Position numbers and translations under genes: made by a program
In this document: in pieces, positions 11,415 through 23,132 of the stretch
How positions within the stretch are numbered: position 1 is the first letter of the stretch
Layout of the letters: every line of letters begins with the position of its first letter
Source: Aphrocallistes beatrix
Lineage: Eukaryota; Porifera; Hexactinellida; Sceptrulophora; Aphrocallistidae
Assembly: GCA_963281255.1 (NCBI GenBank)
Contig: OY725491.1
Location: forward strand, 3,887,857 to 3,951,856
Length of the DNA stretch: 64,000 bases
Direction: 5' to 3'
Notes under the pieces: model-generated
Seen by the model: only the letters and a program-made list of their open reading frames with translations
Told to the model about the DNA's origin: nothing
Database searches by the model: none

Positions 11415-14400
11415 ATGACTTGTTCAATCAGGGATATAGAACAGGCTGGTGAATGTCACAAGACAACATATACTAATGGGAAAACCTCATTATTATCAAT
11501 TGATCAGCTCTCAGTGGAAGACGTTCACTTAATAGAATGGCGAGCAGGAATTAGAAAGGACAAATTCTTTACAATATGCCTCCATCATAAACAGGTATTT
11601 CTAAACAAGTTTGTACATCTGCATCCGTTTTGCACAGATCCATTTAAACATCACGGGGATAACAAATATATCAAAGGTGAGTTCAAGTTTATTTGGGAGG
11701 TAGAATAAAAAATTAAGCAATACTTGTATAAATTGTTTAACTTATAGGTAAGATAATAATCACTGAAACTATGGCGATGGATTTATTAAGTTTTGATATT
11801 TCTCTTGTCCTTGGCACGAAGTGGTGTCCACGCTGTTGGTCTGAGATAGGTGGAATATTAAACAATCCTAAAGAATACGAAGATAATCAATTTCTTCCTA
11901 TATTAAAGACCATTATGAATTCTCCAGAAATTAGTCACAGTCCTCATTTATCAGATGCTGATCAACAAGATTCAGAATTCGAGTCAACCCAAGTATGTAT
12001 ACTGTTAAAAACAAATTGTAAATTGCTATGTTGAAATTTTAGTCACTTTTTGTCATTTATCTACCATATTAGAAGATGATAGAAGATGTAATCGACAATC
12101 TTCCAGAAGTACAAGGCATATCACCCGTTCACATGGAAAAAGCACAAAATTAGACAACTCCAAATAAATGATAAATTAGACAATGTGAAAGATTGCTTAA
12201 AGGTGATGCATAAGTTTAAATGTTTTTGGAATTCTAATTTATTTCTTATTTTCCCTGATGGGTTACTGGTGTTCTATAGATCCCCAGCATTACTGACAGT
12301 GATGCACTTTTGTCCAATCCAGCGAAAGATGATGGATGATACAAGTATATTTTCTTCAACAGTTGAACAAAAAGCTGAACAGTTTGATCATATAATGAGT
12401 TTGATTAATTACGAAGTAAAGAATTCTGAAACTTAGAGACAAATACAACTACTTACATTTGCGCCTCAAAATTGCTCTCGTGAATCTTTGACTAATTATT
12501 TCCAAGTTTCAGATCATGTAGTCCGTGAATCAAGAGAGTTATTGAAGCACAAAGGATTATATGGAGAGGTTAGATCAAAAAAAGGAAAAATTTCTAATGA
12601 AAAAAACATACATCAAAAGTGTATTCTTAATAACAAATAATTTATAGGAAAATGTTACCTGAAGAAACAAGAAGTCTTGTTGAATCATTTTATCAGGATG
12701 AGTATTCACGCCAAATGCCTGGCAAGAAGGACTTCGTCAGCATTTCCTGTAATGTTCACAAACAGAAGAGATTAATCCTATGCAACTTAAAGGAATTATA
12801 TATTGCGTTCAAAAACAGCTACCCCAATCATAAGGTCAATATTACGATCACTTTTTTAATTTTATGATAGATTCATTGAGAACATAATTGACCAATTTGA
12901 TTTCACTTTAGATATCTTTCTCCAAGTTTTGTACTTTGCGTCCAAAATGGTGTATACTTGCAGGCACTCATGGAACACACAGAGTATGCGTATGCTCAAT
13001 TTATCAAAATGCTATTCTCCTCGTTGAAGCACTACACATACAGGATACATATAAAACCTTAATGTCGAAGTTAGTATGCTCACTTGAGAATAAAGAATGC
13101 ATGATACACAGATGTGAGAGATGTCCTGGGGATAACAACCTTCGAGAATATCTTCACACCATTCTTTGCCAACGTAATGAACAGGTAACATAATAGCCTT
13201 TAATTTTATCTCAATTCATGTTGAGTATTACGTAATTTTTAAAAATGTTTTAATCCAAGGAAATAATCGAATACAAACTCTGGGAAAGTACAGATAAGAC
13301 ATCCTTAGAGACATATTCAACCACTTTAGGAGAATATTGCGAAATTAGTATCGATTCAATTGGGAAACTAACCTCAAATTCGTTTATCTCACGTGCTCAA
13401 TCTCTATACTACAAGGAGCAAAAGGATATACTTGACAACAATACAGCAATTGTTCTGGTCGATTTCGCTGAAAATTACTCATTTGTTATACAGGATGAAG
13501 CTCAGAGATTTCATTGGAACAATGTACAAGCAACTTTGCATCCTGTAGTTATCTATTATATACAAAATGGTAAGTATGAATGTACTCTATAAATTATAAT
13601 ACTACATTACAGAAGTTATTTGAATTTAATAGGTACTCTTGTTCACAAGTCATCCTGCTTTATATCCGATTATACAGAGCATAATGTTATGATGGTTTAT
13701 AAAATCCAACAACTCTTTACAGAATATCTAAAAGTGGAACTACCACACATTCAAAAATTAGTCTATTTTAGTGATGGTTGTGCTGGGCAATATAAAAATG
13801 AATATAACTTATATAACTTGTGTCAACATCAGAAGGAATTCGGGTTACAAGCTGAGTGGAATTTCTTCGCTACTTCTCTTGGTAAATCTCCCTGTGATGG
13901 CTTAGGTGGAACAATTAAAAGAATTACTGCACGAACTAGTTTGCAAAGACCTAAAGAACATCATATCTTAACACCATCATACATGTTTAAATTTTGCAAC
14001 ACAACTCCAAATCTCTCATCTATCAAATTCTTTTATATACCTAAACATGATGTGGTCGAAATGAGTACAGCTTTTGCTACTAGGTAAGATACAAATATAG
14101 AAAACAATTTTACAATGTATCAGTTAGGAAATATGATTTATTAATTGTAATTTAGGTTTATAGATATCGAGACATCGCCCGGTACGCGGAGCTACCACCA
14201 ATTTACACCAATACATGAAACACTAGTCGGAGCCAAGCGTATAAGCGAGCAAACTGAATTCACATCACTCTTTGAATTTTGCAGAGGAAAATCTAACTGT
14301 AGTGGAATTACACATTCAGAATCTGCTTACCTTATTGACGATTATGTAGCATGCACCTATGATCATGATTGGTACATCGGTGTAGTTGAATCAGTCTGTA

Positions 14401-14612
14401 AAGATGAAGGTGATTTAAACATAAGATTTATGCATCCAAAAGGATCAGGTTGGAGATACCCAAAAAATATATTCTGGTCTGCAAGAGATGACGTGTGTTA
14501 TATCCCTCAAAATCACATCCTGTGCAAAATATCGGCGCCAACACCAGTCACAAGTAGGAAATATAAGATTTCTCCAGATGATTTCAAAACAATTGTTAGA
14601 GCCTTACCATAA
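11415..14612 (+). CDS. multi-exon gene, putative DDD transposase of an uncharacterised invertebrate family
   Basis: Spliced gene with consistent GT-AG junctions. Exons: 11415-11676, 11748-11992, about 12073-12255, about 12278-12600, 12652-12835, 12912-13184, 13260-13569, 13633-14083 and 14156-14612 (the third and fourth are uncertain). Conserved blocks: MPGKKDFVSIS, FSKFCTLRPKWCILAGTHGT, then a Cys/His cluster (CMIHRCERCPGD), VLVDFAENYSF, QRFHWNNVQATLHPVV, YFSDGCAGQYKN, FFATSLGKSPCDGLGGTIKR, and C-terminal WYIGVVESV and DDVCYIPQNHILCKI. I recognise this as a recurrent uncharacterised family in invertebrates. The spacing of VDFAENY, FSDGCAGQ and CDGLGG suggests RNase H-fold catalytic acids (inference). 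One in-frame stop at about 12434 and a possible frame break near 12160 make activity doubtful. It sits inside about 480-bp inverted repeats. Confidence 0.6.
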
Positions 14613-14683
14613 TATTTGTACGAGTAGAAAATATATATAAATTTAGACTTACTATTATGAACATATAACTCATATAACTCAGA

Positions 14684-15345
14684 TATAACTCAGAGGGAAA
14701 TTATGGAAACCTCCCAAATTTTTTGTCATATTGAGGTATCCCATAGGACAAGACTCCTGATAAGTTAGAACCACCCCCTATGAATCCTTACGGCGTTATG
14801 CGATCGTAAAAGTGAACATGTACCAAGTTCAACTCAAAATTTCTCTATGTAGTAAATGATCCAAAATCAGTCTGAAAACAATTGCATCGTATTCTATGAT
14901 ATTTAATCTACCTAAGATTCGAATTTAAGCAAGATTGAACCTTTGAAAACAAAGATATTAATATTTTGTCAGAGGGCTAAATTCCAAAAATGCCCGAATT
15001 TGTAATTTTTTGGAAATATTCGGAAATTCAAAATTGAATTTCTCATAAACTATTGAATGGAATGAGCTATAACTTTCAGGATACTATAGACTAGTAAGAG
15101 ACTTGCAATGTGCAAAGTTTCGGACAAATCGAAGATGGTTGGTGAAATCATTGGAATCACTGGCGTAGCTTACACCAATGTCGCCCGGGGCGGATGTATT
15201 TAATGTCGCCCCTCAACACATATTTCTGGAAAAATTCTGAGTTTACCAATATATATTAATGAAACACAAGGTCAAGTGCCGCCCCCCTCGCCCCCCTCGC
15301 CCCCCCTAGCTACGCCACTGAAATTTGGATGGTTTGACATGGAAT
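14684..15345 (-). repeat. right long inverted repeat, split by a MITE
   Basis: Reverse complement of 8501-8976, from TATAACTCAGAGGG to TTTGACATGGAAT, interrupted at 15158-15320 by a hAT MITE. The interruption explains its greater length. Confidence 0.85.
15158..15320. mobile_element. hAT MITE in the right inverted repeat
   Basis: 163 bp with ends CACTGGCGTAGCT and AGCTACGCCACTG. It is absent at the matching site of the left inverted repeat. The flanks ATTGGAAT and ATTTGGAT are a degenerate 8-bp duplication. Internal C-rich runs (15283-15306). The solo end at 4155 belongs to a related family. Confidence 0.7.
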
Positions 15346-16673
15346 TACCCAGTAGAAGAATCTCGAATTAAACGAATATCATCTCGGATCTGAGAAGAAT
15401 CATCACTTTGATTACAATGATCATTATATATTGCCTTTGGCAAGGACTCAATGCGGTGTGATGATGCATCTAAAGATTCCATACTATTATTTACATCTGA
15501 ATTATTCAAAGAGTTGTGACCAGCAAGAAAAGTAGTAGCACGAGAGCCAGTTCCTTGAACAGAAGTATCATCACTAATAGTAATGGGCAATTTATTTATA
15601 GGAGACAATGGTGCGAGAACATTACTATCTATCGAAGAATTGATGACATAAGCAAATCTGAAATTAAATGATTATCTTTTTGTTTGGGAAAAGAATCATC
15701 ACTTTGATGAGAACCACCATAAATAAAACCGGAATGGACACAACCTCTCAATTGCCAAAAAGAGTTGCATTCAGAAAGAAAAGAGGGAGAATGAGAGTAA
15801 ATTCCAGTTCCTTGCACATAAGATTCTTGTGAATCAGATTCGTTTGGAATGACTCCAAATTTTCAAAGGCCTCACTGAGCCCAAAGTGCCCCAACTGGAC
15901 ACGATAATATTTGTCGTGAGCCTTTTGGCTATGGTCAAGAAATTGTGCCATTAGTTCGTGGATATTTAGATTTATCTTAACAGTTAAAGTTGTAGATTTT
16001 CGCATATCAGTAATCGTGCCTGTGAAGATAATGCCCATTTTAGAGAGAAAACTTCTTAAAATAGGGGTCATCCTCGAACTTGGTAACACAACAACACCGT
16101 TAAAAGTTTGGAAGACTTTTGAGCTCGAATTTAATAACCTTTTGTCAAGCTTATAAAATGGAATTTTGCAGAGTATTAGTTTGGTAAAAATAGAGAGAGA
16201 ATAATAAATTTATGAATATAGAAAAATGGTCGCAGATTGATGATGTCCTGTTTTATGATCAGCGACCATTAGTCGATAATAACATTGAACAGTTATCTCA
16301 ACTTTAGATCTTTGGACTTCACCGATTGTGATACCATGTATTACACCAGGTCTTTGAACATTAGGTACGTATTATAATTTCAACGATTAAGGTGGAGTTT
16401 CCTTCCAGAACTAACTCAAAAGGTTTTCAGTATTTTCTCCTGAAATTCTTGCGGAAAATGTTCTTGATGAGTTATCTGCAAAAATACACTTTTCGGGAGC
16501 TCAAGAAAGCAAGAAAAACTTTTTTTTCCACAAATAGCCTAATTTATAGAGGATACAAGGAAACTTCAGTCGTAGCGTCTTTTACGATGTCCCTAACCAA
16601 TTCGCGTTCGGTGGGTCTGCGAAAAAGTGCAAGTCCAGTAGCCATTAAGAGTTTTGTTCACGTTGGATTGTAG
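15346..16673 (-). pseudogene. Crypton-like tyrosine recombinase relic A
   Basis: Minus-strand remains of a tyrosine recombinase. 16640-16560 reads LALFRRPTERELVRDIVKD. 16089-15748 reads MGIIFTGTITDMRKSTTL and then MAQFLDHSQKAHDKYYRVQ. RKS, the His of DHS and the Tyr of KYYR fit the R-H-Y pattern of Crypton/YR recombinases, with DHS..H..YYR near the end as usual. The frame then shifts into Ser/Asp-rich tails (15817-15629 and 15608-15346) with the near-repeated phrase NQSDDS/HQSDDS. The middle of the gene between 16560 and 16089 carries stops and may hold an intron. Inactive. Confidence 0.55.
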
Positions 16674-17384
16674 TATTTATGTGAGATCCGAATATAATTA
16701 TCTAAATGTGATCAGGTGAAACACTACAATGAGTTGAATAACATAATTGTACGTAAATATAAGATAGTAACTCAATGCCTAATAGATACGACTTGGGTGG
16801 TCTGTTGTAGCTAACTAATAATAAATGCGAGGCATGACAGGGATAAAATTTAATGAAATATCTGCTACATAACAATTGAACAGCTCCGATGCAAAGTCAT
16901 ACGCCATGCCCAATGATAAAACATATACAGATACTACTTGTAGATTCAGTGTATATGAAGATATACACTGGAACAGCTGTGTAAAGTCCTAAACAAGCAG
17001 CTATAGTAAAGGAGTGTGATAGGTGATAGACTGTGGAAACAATTCGTCCCTCGTGATAAATCAGTTTTCCTATCGGGATCCAGCAGAAATCATTGCATAT
17101 CCCAGACAGAGGGAAACTTCCGTTTGCGTGTGTCAGATGTTAGGCAATAAATGGAGTGTGAAATGTTTCCACAATACGTGGTTCGTTCAATGTATCTTTC
17201 GCCGCTTTCCCCAGGGAGGAGGGGAGTTTTTCTTCCAGATAGGATATTTGCTGAGCCATGACAAAACAAATAAATTACTCAAATTAATTTGTAAAATAAA
17301 TGTAAAATAAATGTAAAATAAATGGGATTTCCAGTCGCAATGAAAGGTGCAAAATCTAACTTCTTTCCCATCGATTGCTTTGTT
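16674..17384. other. no gene recognised
   Basis: Non-coding. 17289-17323 contains a short run of the 11-bp unit TGTAAAATAAA. Confidence 0.4.
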
Positions 17385-17700
17385 CCAATTGGATGTCCGT
17401 TGCACCCATCACTCCCCCAATTGAACATGTATGTCTTCAATTGAGTGTATATTTTGCCAAAAGGCTGTCCACTTATCCAATATAGCATCTATTTCTACAG
17501 TTGAACCTCCGTTTCTCAAATATAACGGTCGTATCCCTTACCAACTGTCCGGATCTCGAATTGAGCCTATTTCTCCCCCAATAGAACATATATTCCTTCA
17601 ATCGCGTTTCCATTTCTCCAATAGAGCATCTGTCTCCCCAATTGAAGGATTTTTTCCCAATTTAGCGTCCGTTTCTCCATTTGACTGTCCGCTTCCTTAA
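17385..17700. repeat. degenerate 20-bp CCAAT-type tandem array, left part
   Basis: About 15 diverged units of roughly 20 bp with the pattern CCAATTGANCNTCCGTTTCT. Three more units of the same pattern occur at 19197-19263, beyond the maT insertion, so the array was probably continuous or extended. Confidence 0.6.
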
Positions 17701-17837
17701 TGTACCTACCATTACTAAAAACATTACATAAATTTGTAAAATAAAAGAAGATAAGAGAAGACTACTAAAGCATTTTGAATAATTATTCACATTCATAAGA
17801 GTACTGTATACATTCAAATAGACATTATTTTTAAATA

Positions 17838-19143
17838 CAGAATGGGGAATAAGTTCTGTCCCATAGAAAAACAGTTATAACTTACCCAAAAGATGTTCTA
17901 TTGATTTGAAATTTTACTGTTATCTAGTAAAGACTATTTAATATCGTTTTATTAATACCTATTCAATATAACCGCCTTTCTGTTTCACTACCTCCCTCAG
18001 GCGTTTAGGAACGGCTTCAACAGCGGCACGCAGGACTTCTTGAGGAATTTTCGCGCATTATCTCTTCAAGGACTTCTTTAGCCCGTTAATACTATTGTGG
18101 GAGTTAGCACAAGCCTTTGACTGTAATATGGATCATATGGAAAAGTCCAAAGGATTGAGGTCCGGGCTGGATGGGGGCCATTCCAATTTGGAGATAAAAC
18201 CTGGAATTTCGTTCTGTAGCCATTCTTGGGTGACTTTAGCAGTATGAGCAGGTGCACCGTCTTGCTGGAAGATAAAGGGCTTGTTGTTAAACATAGTTCT
18301 ACTAAGATATTTGACAACAGGCTTTAAGATAAGCTCTTGGTAACTCGTTGCGTTAATTTTCACTCCAGAGGGGACAAATACTAGTGGTGTCCGACCTACA
18401 GCGGAGATACCTGCCCATACCATGACTGACTGAGGTTTTTGAACGCGGTCGATGTATTTTAAGTCGTTGGGTATAGTAGAAAGGGATCTGGACAATACCC
18501 GATCATTTTGTGGGTGGTTGACCTGCTCTATCGTAAATAATTTCTCATCAGAAAAAAGGACTTGGTCCAACCGAAATTAACGAACCGCTTAAGGAGTTCC
18601 TTACTTCTCGACAGCCTCTTCCCACAGTTCTGCGAAGAAATGTGGTGAACATTCCTCCTTTTGTAAGAAGACATACCTAGATCCCTTTTTACAAAGGTTC
18701 TAAGAGATTTAGGACACATATCGAGTTGTGCTGCCATTTTCCTCATAGATTGGCGGGGATTTCTCAGAATACGAGACCGCACAACCTTTCTCATCTGGGT
18801 GGTCGTAACAGACACAAGGCGACCACTTCTAGCCCTGTCTTTGACACTATTTGTCTCCTGGAACCTTTTAATAATGCGATAGACAACTTTTCTCCTTGTT
18901 TCCGGAATACACAGGATTTTCAATATATCGCCTGTGGTTTTCCCGTCCTTGAATAATTTAATTATTGTTGACCGTTCGCCATCCATTGAAAAAATTTTGT
19001 ATTTATGTACTGTAAATGATTGTCTGTCATATTGTGAAATACAGTATAACAAATAAGACTCAATAATAAAATTCATGGTTTCGTTTAAATATCTATTTAT
19101 ACAGACGTTTGAAATCATGGGGCAGAACTTATTCCCCACCCTG
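17838..19143 (-). mobile_element. Tc1/mariner maT-type element (DD37D)
   Basis: 1306 bp. TIRs: CAGAATGGGGAATAAGTTCT on the left and CAGGGTGGGGAATAAGTTCT on the right (inverted). Flanked by TA at 17836-17837 and 19144-19145. Confidence 0.85.
17959..18986 (-). pseudogene. maT-type (DD37D) transposase
   Basis: Tc1/mariner transposase. The start at 18986 (MDGERSTIIKLFKDGKTTGD) opens the HTH region, and RARSGRLVSVTT follows as the GRPR-like linker. A frameshift near 18560 leads to LFSDEKLFTIEQ (first Asp), FQQDGAPAHTAK (second Asp) and WPPSSPDLNPLDFSI (third). There are 37 residues between the second and third Asp, which places it in the DD37D maT group. In-frame stops follow DFSI and later. The C-terminus reads LRAAVEAVPKRLREVV and ends at 17959. 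Inactive, but only lightly damaged. Confidence 0.8.
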
Positions 19144-19196
19144 TAGACTCTATAAATGCAAATGGAACGAATTTATTTTCTTATTAATCATATATC

Positions 19197-19263
19197 TCCC
19201 GAATTGAGCTTCCGTTTCTCCAATCGACAGTCCGTTTCCCCAATTAACCATATGTATCCTTAC
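19197..19263. repeat. 20-bp CCAAT-type array, right part
   Basis: Three units in the same phase pattern as 17385-17700 (CGAATTGAGCTTCCGTTTCT, CCAATCGACAGTCCGTTTCC and one more). Confidence 0.5.
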
Positions 19264-19448
19264 TTGTAATATTTATAACAAAAACGTTGTAAAGTTAAAA
19301 CCATATCTATAGTTGGAGAAAGAAATCAGAACGATTTAAATCGTATAATAGAAGTTTTTAACATTCGAATTAGAACAAACAAACAAATTAAATGGAGGTC
19401 TAAAGTTTACACACAAACTTGAGTTACTTACTCAACAGTAAAGATCAG
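19264..19448. other. no gene recognised
   Basis: AT-rich DNA between the CCAAT-type array and Harbinger element 1. The CAG TSD ends at 19448. Confidence 0.4.
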
Positions 19449-19656
19449 GGGCCTTATTCACTAAACTTACTTAACTTAAACTTAACTTAAACTCAACTTA
19501 GACTTAACTCTAAACTGAGTAAACTTAGTTTTTGCTAAGTTTTCATCCATTTCCTTAAGCTTAAAAAATACTTAGTTTTAACAGCTTTCCTACAAAACTA
19601 AGTTAAAACTAAGTTTTAGCTATAAGTTTAACTAAGTTGCTAAAAACTTAGCAATA

Positions 19657-20369
19657 CAGTAGACCCTCGATTATCCGAACCTCGATTATCCGACACCTCG
19701 ATTATCCGAACAGTGTGTTCGAGTACCACTCATTTTATCAAATACTTTTTCAATCGAATTTGTGAAAATAATGTGTCCGGATAACTGAAATAATGTGTTC
19801 GGATAACTGAAATGATGTGTTCAGATAACTGAAATAATGTGTTCAGATAACTGAAATAATGTGTTCAGATAACTGAAATAATGTGTTCGGATAACTGAAA
19901 TGATGTGTTCGGATAACTGAAATATGTGTTCAGATAACTGAAATAATGTGTTCAGATAACTGAAATAATGTGTTCAGATAACTGAAATAATGTGTTCGGA
20001 TAACTGAAATGATGTGTTCGGATAACTGAAATAATGTGTTCAGATAACTGAAATGATGTGTTCGGATAACTGAAATAATGTGTTCAGATAACTGAAATAA
20101 TGTGTTCGGATAACTGAAATATGTGTTCGGATAACTGAAATATGTGTTCGGATAACTGAAATGATGTGCGTAGCATTGTCAATTTGTTTGGCTATACATG
20201 CGTGTAAGTAGTATTTAAATCATAATACGTTCTTTAATAACATCTAAGTTGGTACATGTGCATTTAAGAGCGTAAAATACGTATTTCGCTTATCCGAACG
20301 ATTTCACTTATCCGAACACCAATCTTTAAGCTAACAAACGGAGGTGTTCGGATAACCGAGGGTGTACTG
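19657..20369. mobile_element. Tigger-like MITE with minisatellite core
   Basis: Ends CAGTAGACCCTCGATTATCC and, inverted, CAGTACACCCTCGGTTATCC; flanked by TA (19655-19656, 20370-20371). Its size is inflated by an internal 22-bp minisatellite. Same family as 34965-35267 and 37313-37642. Confidence 0.75.
19760..20163. repeat. 22-bp minisatellite
   Basis: About 18 copies of a unit like ATGTGTTCGGATAACTGAAA (20-22 bp), alternating CGGATAAC and CAGATAAC variants. The unit resembles the element's own TIR motif TTCGGATAA, so it probably arose by amplification from an end. Confidence 0.85.
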
Positions 20370-20564
20370 TAACTAAGTTTTTACCTAGATTGAACTAAGT
20401 AATTCATTCTAAAACTAAGTTTCACGAGCAAAACAATTGCATTGTTTGTTGAATTATGCACATAATCATTCATTTCTTTCTTAATAAGTAGGTAACTTTT
20501 AAAAATATGAACCTCTAATCAGCAGCAGCAGTTTCTACATAGTATTGATATTCAAATATCCTAA

Positions 20565-21612
20565 ATGGCTCTTGCTCTTTTTTTGCTTGAAGATGAATAT
20601 ACTGCGCTTAGTTTAACCAATCAGAGTCTTCAGAGATAGGAGGAATCCACTGGATTCATACAATGATATCGGATTTATAAGCAGTTACAGGATAACTCGA
20701 GTTATCCTTTTGCAGCTACACGATAAAATTGTGGAGTCTCTTCATCGGAGTACTGCAAGATCACATTCAATACCAACTACCATCCAACTAGGTGTGGCGT
20801 TACAATTTATGGCAACCGGTACATTTCAAACTGTAATCGCAACTGGCCATGGTATATCTCAGTATTCTGTATCTAGATGTATTGCAGCGGTAACAGATGC
20901 ACTTTCCAGGGTGGGTAAGGATTATATACGATTTCCTAACCAGATGAAACAAACCCAACAACAGGAAGTGTTTTTACAGAAGAGCGGATTTCCTTTGGTG
21001 CTTGGATGTATAGATGGTACGCATGTATCCATCGTTGCACCTTCAATTAACGAAGAGATTTATGTAAATCGAAAGAATACACATTCGATTAACATACAAG
21101 CTATATGTGATAGCGAATTAAAATTCATTGATGTGGTAGCAAAGTGGCCTGGAAGCACACATGATGCATTTATATGGCAAATGTCTGGAATCAATCAGAG
21201 AATTTCCAGCGGTGATGTCCCAATTGTAAATTGATGGTTTTTAGGAGATAGCGGGTATCCATTACGTCATAATCTACTCACTCCAATATTGTCTCCTGAA
21301 ACCCCCAGCGAAAGGAGATATAACCGTGCATTCCTGAGGACCCGTAAAACCATCGAATGTGCTTTTGGCCTTTGGAAAAGTCGATGGAGATCTATGGACA
21401 AGACTGGAGGATCACTATGCTACAGTCCAGAAAGAGTTTGTCGCTTAGTTGTACCAACGATGGTTTTACATAATATATGCATTCAACATGGCTTGCAATG
21501 GGAAATTGAATTGCCTGTTGGAGCTGAAGAGCATGAAGTGGCCTTAAACATAGATCCTACTACTAGCGGACATTCAGTTCGTCAATCAGTTATAAATAAT
21601 TATTTTAGTTAA
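20565..21612 (+). pseudogene. HARBI1-like transposase 1
   Basis: PIF/Harbinger DDE transposase, about 350 codons. The start MALALFLLEDE (20565) matches MASALSLLEIE of element 2. The first 140 bases have a stop and frame shifts. From 20710 the frame is good: LHRSTARSHSIPTTIQLGV, GTFQTVIATGHGISQ (HTH), LGCIDGTHVSI (first Asp), KWPGSTHDAFIW (second Asp), and after an in-frame TGA at 21232, FLGDSGYPLR and TRKTIECAFGLWKSRW (Glu). It ends at 21612 with VINNYFS. It works with the Myb protein encoded downstream on the other strand. Inactive as it stands. Confidence 0.9.
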
Positions 21613-21761
21613 TTAATATACTACTTGTGGAATGGAATACATAAAGCATAGACATATAGTAGTTGTAGACTAATAATGTATTTATAATTATCAGTTAAGG
21701 TTCTTTAATCACTAAAATACTAATTCTTGGATTAAGTTATACTACTTCTATCATACGATGC

Positions 21762-22588
21762 TTAATCTTTATCCTGTTGCGGGTAAGAAGGATGAAGTGG
21801 AGGAAAATATGGTTGCTGATGATATCCCTGTTGCAAATGACTAGATTGCTGTAAAGGTGGCGGAATATGTTGCATTCCAGCAGAATAGATATTGGACATT
21901 AGGCAAATTAGCTTGTTCTGATTTGATACCATCAATTCCAAATTATCGGCAATTCTATCCATTTTACTGTCGATATTCTCAGCTAAATCAATTTTCGAAT
22001 TAATGCTATTCAGTACGCCTAATTTAGCAACCTCATTTTGAAGAATGCTTTCCTTAACAGAATCAGTATTTAATTCTTCAGAAATCTCCTTTTTCTGGGA
22101 GGGTTCATATCTAGTCCAGACTCAGAACCCGATTGTGATGGTATTGAAGCTGCAATAGGACTTGTAATCATTAAATCAACATCGCTCGATGGACAGTTAC
22201 TTCCCAATGAAAGATCAATTCCTGAAGAGATTCCCTCAAATGTTTCCCTTCCTTTGATAGCCTTAATTTTCAATTGAAACTCTGTAAGTCCAGCTTCAGC
22301 TGGTCCACCACCTGTTTTCCTAGCAGAAGCCAATTTGTCGCTAATGATAGGCTTGTTCTTCACCAAAATGTTGCTCCATTTTTTGAACACATCATCCTTG
22401 CTTCTGATGTTTCCATGTTCTCGAGAAATGGTAGTAGCAATACTTTCCCAAATAGCGCTTTTTTCATCAAAGGTTAAGGACGAACTTAATGCTCCAAATA
22501 ATTGGGCCTTATTCTCCAAAATTAGATCTACGAGAGTATTATTTTCCTAGATTGAAAAGTTCTTTGATCGAGTCTTGCTGATAGCCAT
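21762..22588 (-). pseudogene. Harbinger Myb/SANT-like protein 1
   Basis: DNA-binding partner of the Harbinger transposase. The start MAISKTRSKNFS (22588) parallels MAEKSKPRAKNFS of element 2. A TAG follows, then NTLVDLILENKAQLFGAL and the trihelix/SANT-like core (KSAIWESIATTI, KDDVFKKWSNILVKNKP, KTGGGP). The middle ends RKRRFLKN (22070), probably a nuclear localisation signal. A frame change leads to the C-terminal coiled and Pro/Gln-rich tail at 21962-21762 (MDRIADNLELMVSNQNKLIC). Broken by one stop and at least one frameshift. Confidence 0.8.
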
Positions 22589-23132
22589 TATGTCGTGATA
22601 AATGGTAGGATTTTACGTCTTATATTTGGTTATTTATGTGTGCATTGGATAGGATTTATTTATATGTATTTTCCCTGCTAATCGAACAGTGCTACCATCA
22701 CTACCACACTGCTATAATTGTACATGGAAAATCATCTATCTCGGAAATGTTTGTGAAGGTGCTACCATCATTGTACACTTCATTAATTGTAATTCAAATA
22801 GGAATGTTTATGATGGTAGAACATCAAATAAAACAAATTTAATAAGTTAAGTCACCTTCGTACTAGACTTGAATAAATACTTTGTTTCGAAAGGAAAACT
22901 AAGTAATAACTAAGTATTTACATAGTTTTCGATAGAAACTAAGTAAAAATAAGTTTTTACTTAGTTTTCCTTTGTGAATACGAACTTAGTTTTTGTTATC
23001 TAAGCTACCAAATTCTTAGTTAATTAATAAATGACTTAGTTTTACTTAGTTTTCTATAAAAACTAAGTAAAAACTAAGTTTTACTTAGTTTTATGCAATA
23101 CTTAAGTTTAAGTTGTTTAATGAATAAGGCCC

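Larger units (their letters stand above)
8501..15345 (+). mobile_element. candidate large DNA transposon with about 480-bp TIRs
   Basis: Two long inverted copies (8501-8976 and 14684-15345) face each other with outer ends ATTCCATGTCAA and its complement. Between them lie a multi-exon gene (11415-14612), a mariner (9632-10960) and repeat X. Without the mariner and the hAT MITE the unit is about 5.3 kb. The long TIRs and possible DDD triad recall Sola-type elements, but I see no clean 4-bp TSD (flanks GATT/TACC). An alternative is that two copies of an unrelated repeat flank the gene by chance. Confidence 0.5.
19449..23132 (+). mobile_element. PIF/Harbinger element 1
   Basis: 3684 bp with TIR GGGCCTTATTCACTAAAC and the inverted end TTTAATGAATAAGGCCC, flanked by CAG at 19446-19448 and 23133-23135 (a CWG TSD as known for Harbinger). 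Both subterminal zones (19460-19650, 22880-23115) are dense self-complementary AACTTAG/CTAAGTT arrays. A Tigger-like MITE sits in the left one. It codes for a transposase (+) and a convergent Myb/SANT protein (-). Confidence 0.85.

Noticed and set aside
18078..18317. 79-aa minus-strand frame at the maT 3' part
   Set aside because: Wrong frame; the transposase C-terminus (LRAAVEAVPKRLREVV) reads in another frame and ends at 17959.
19760..20163. CRISPR-like array
   Set aside because: Units are adjacent with no unique spacers; it is a minisatellite in a eukaryotic MITE.
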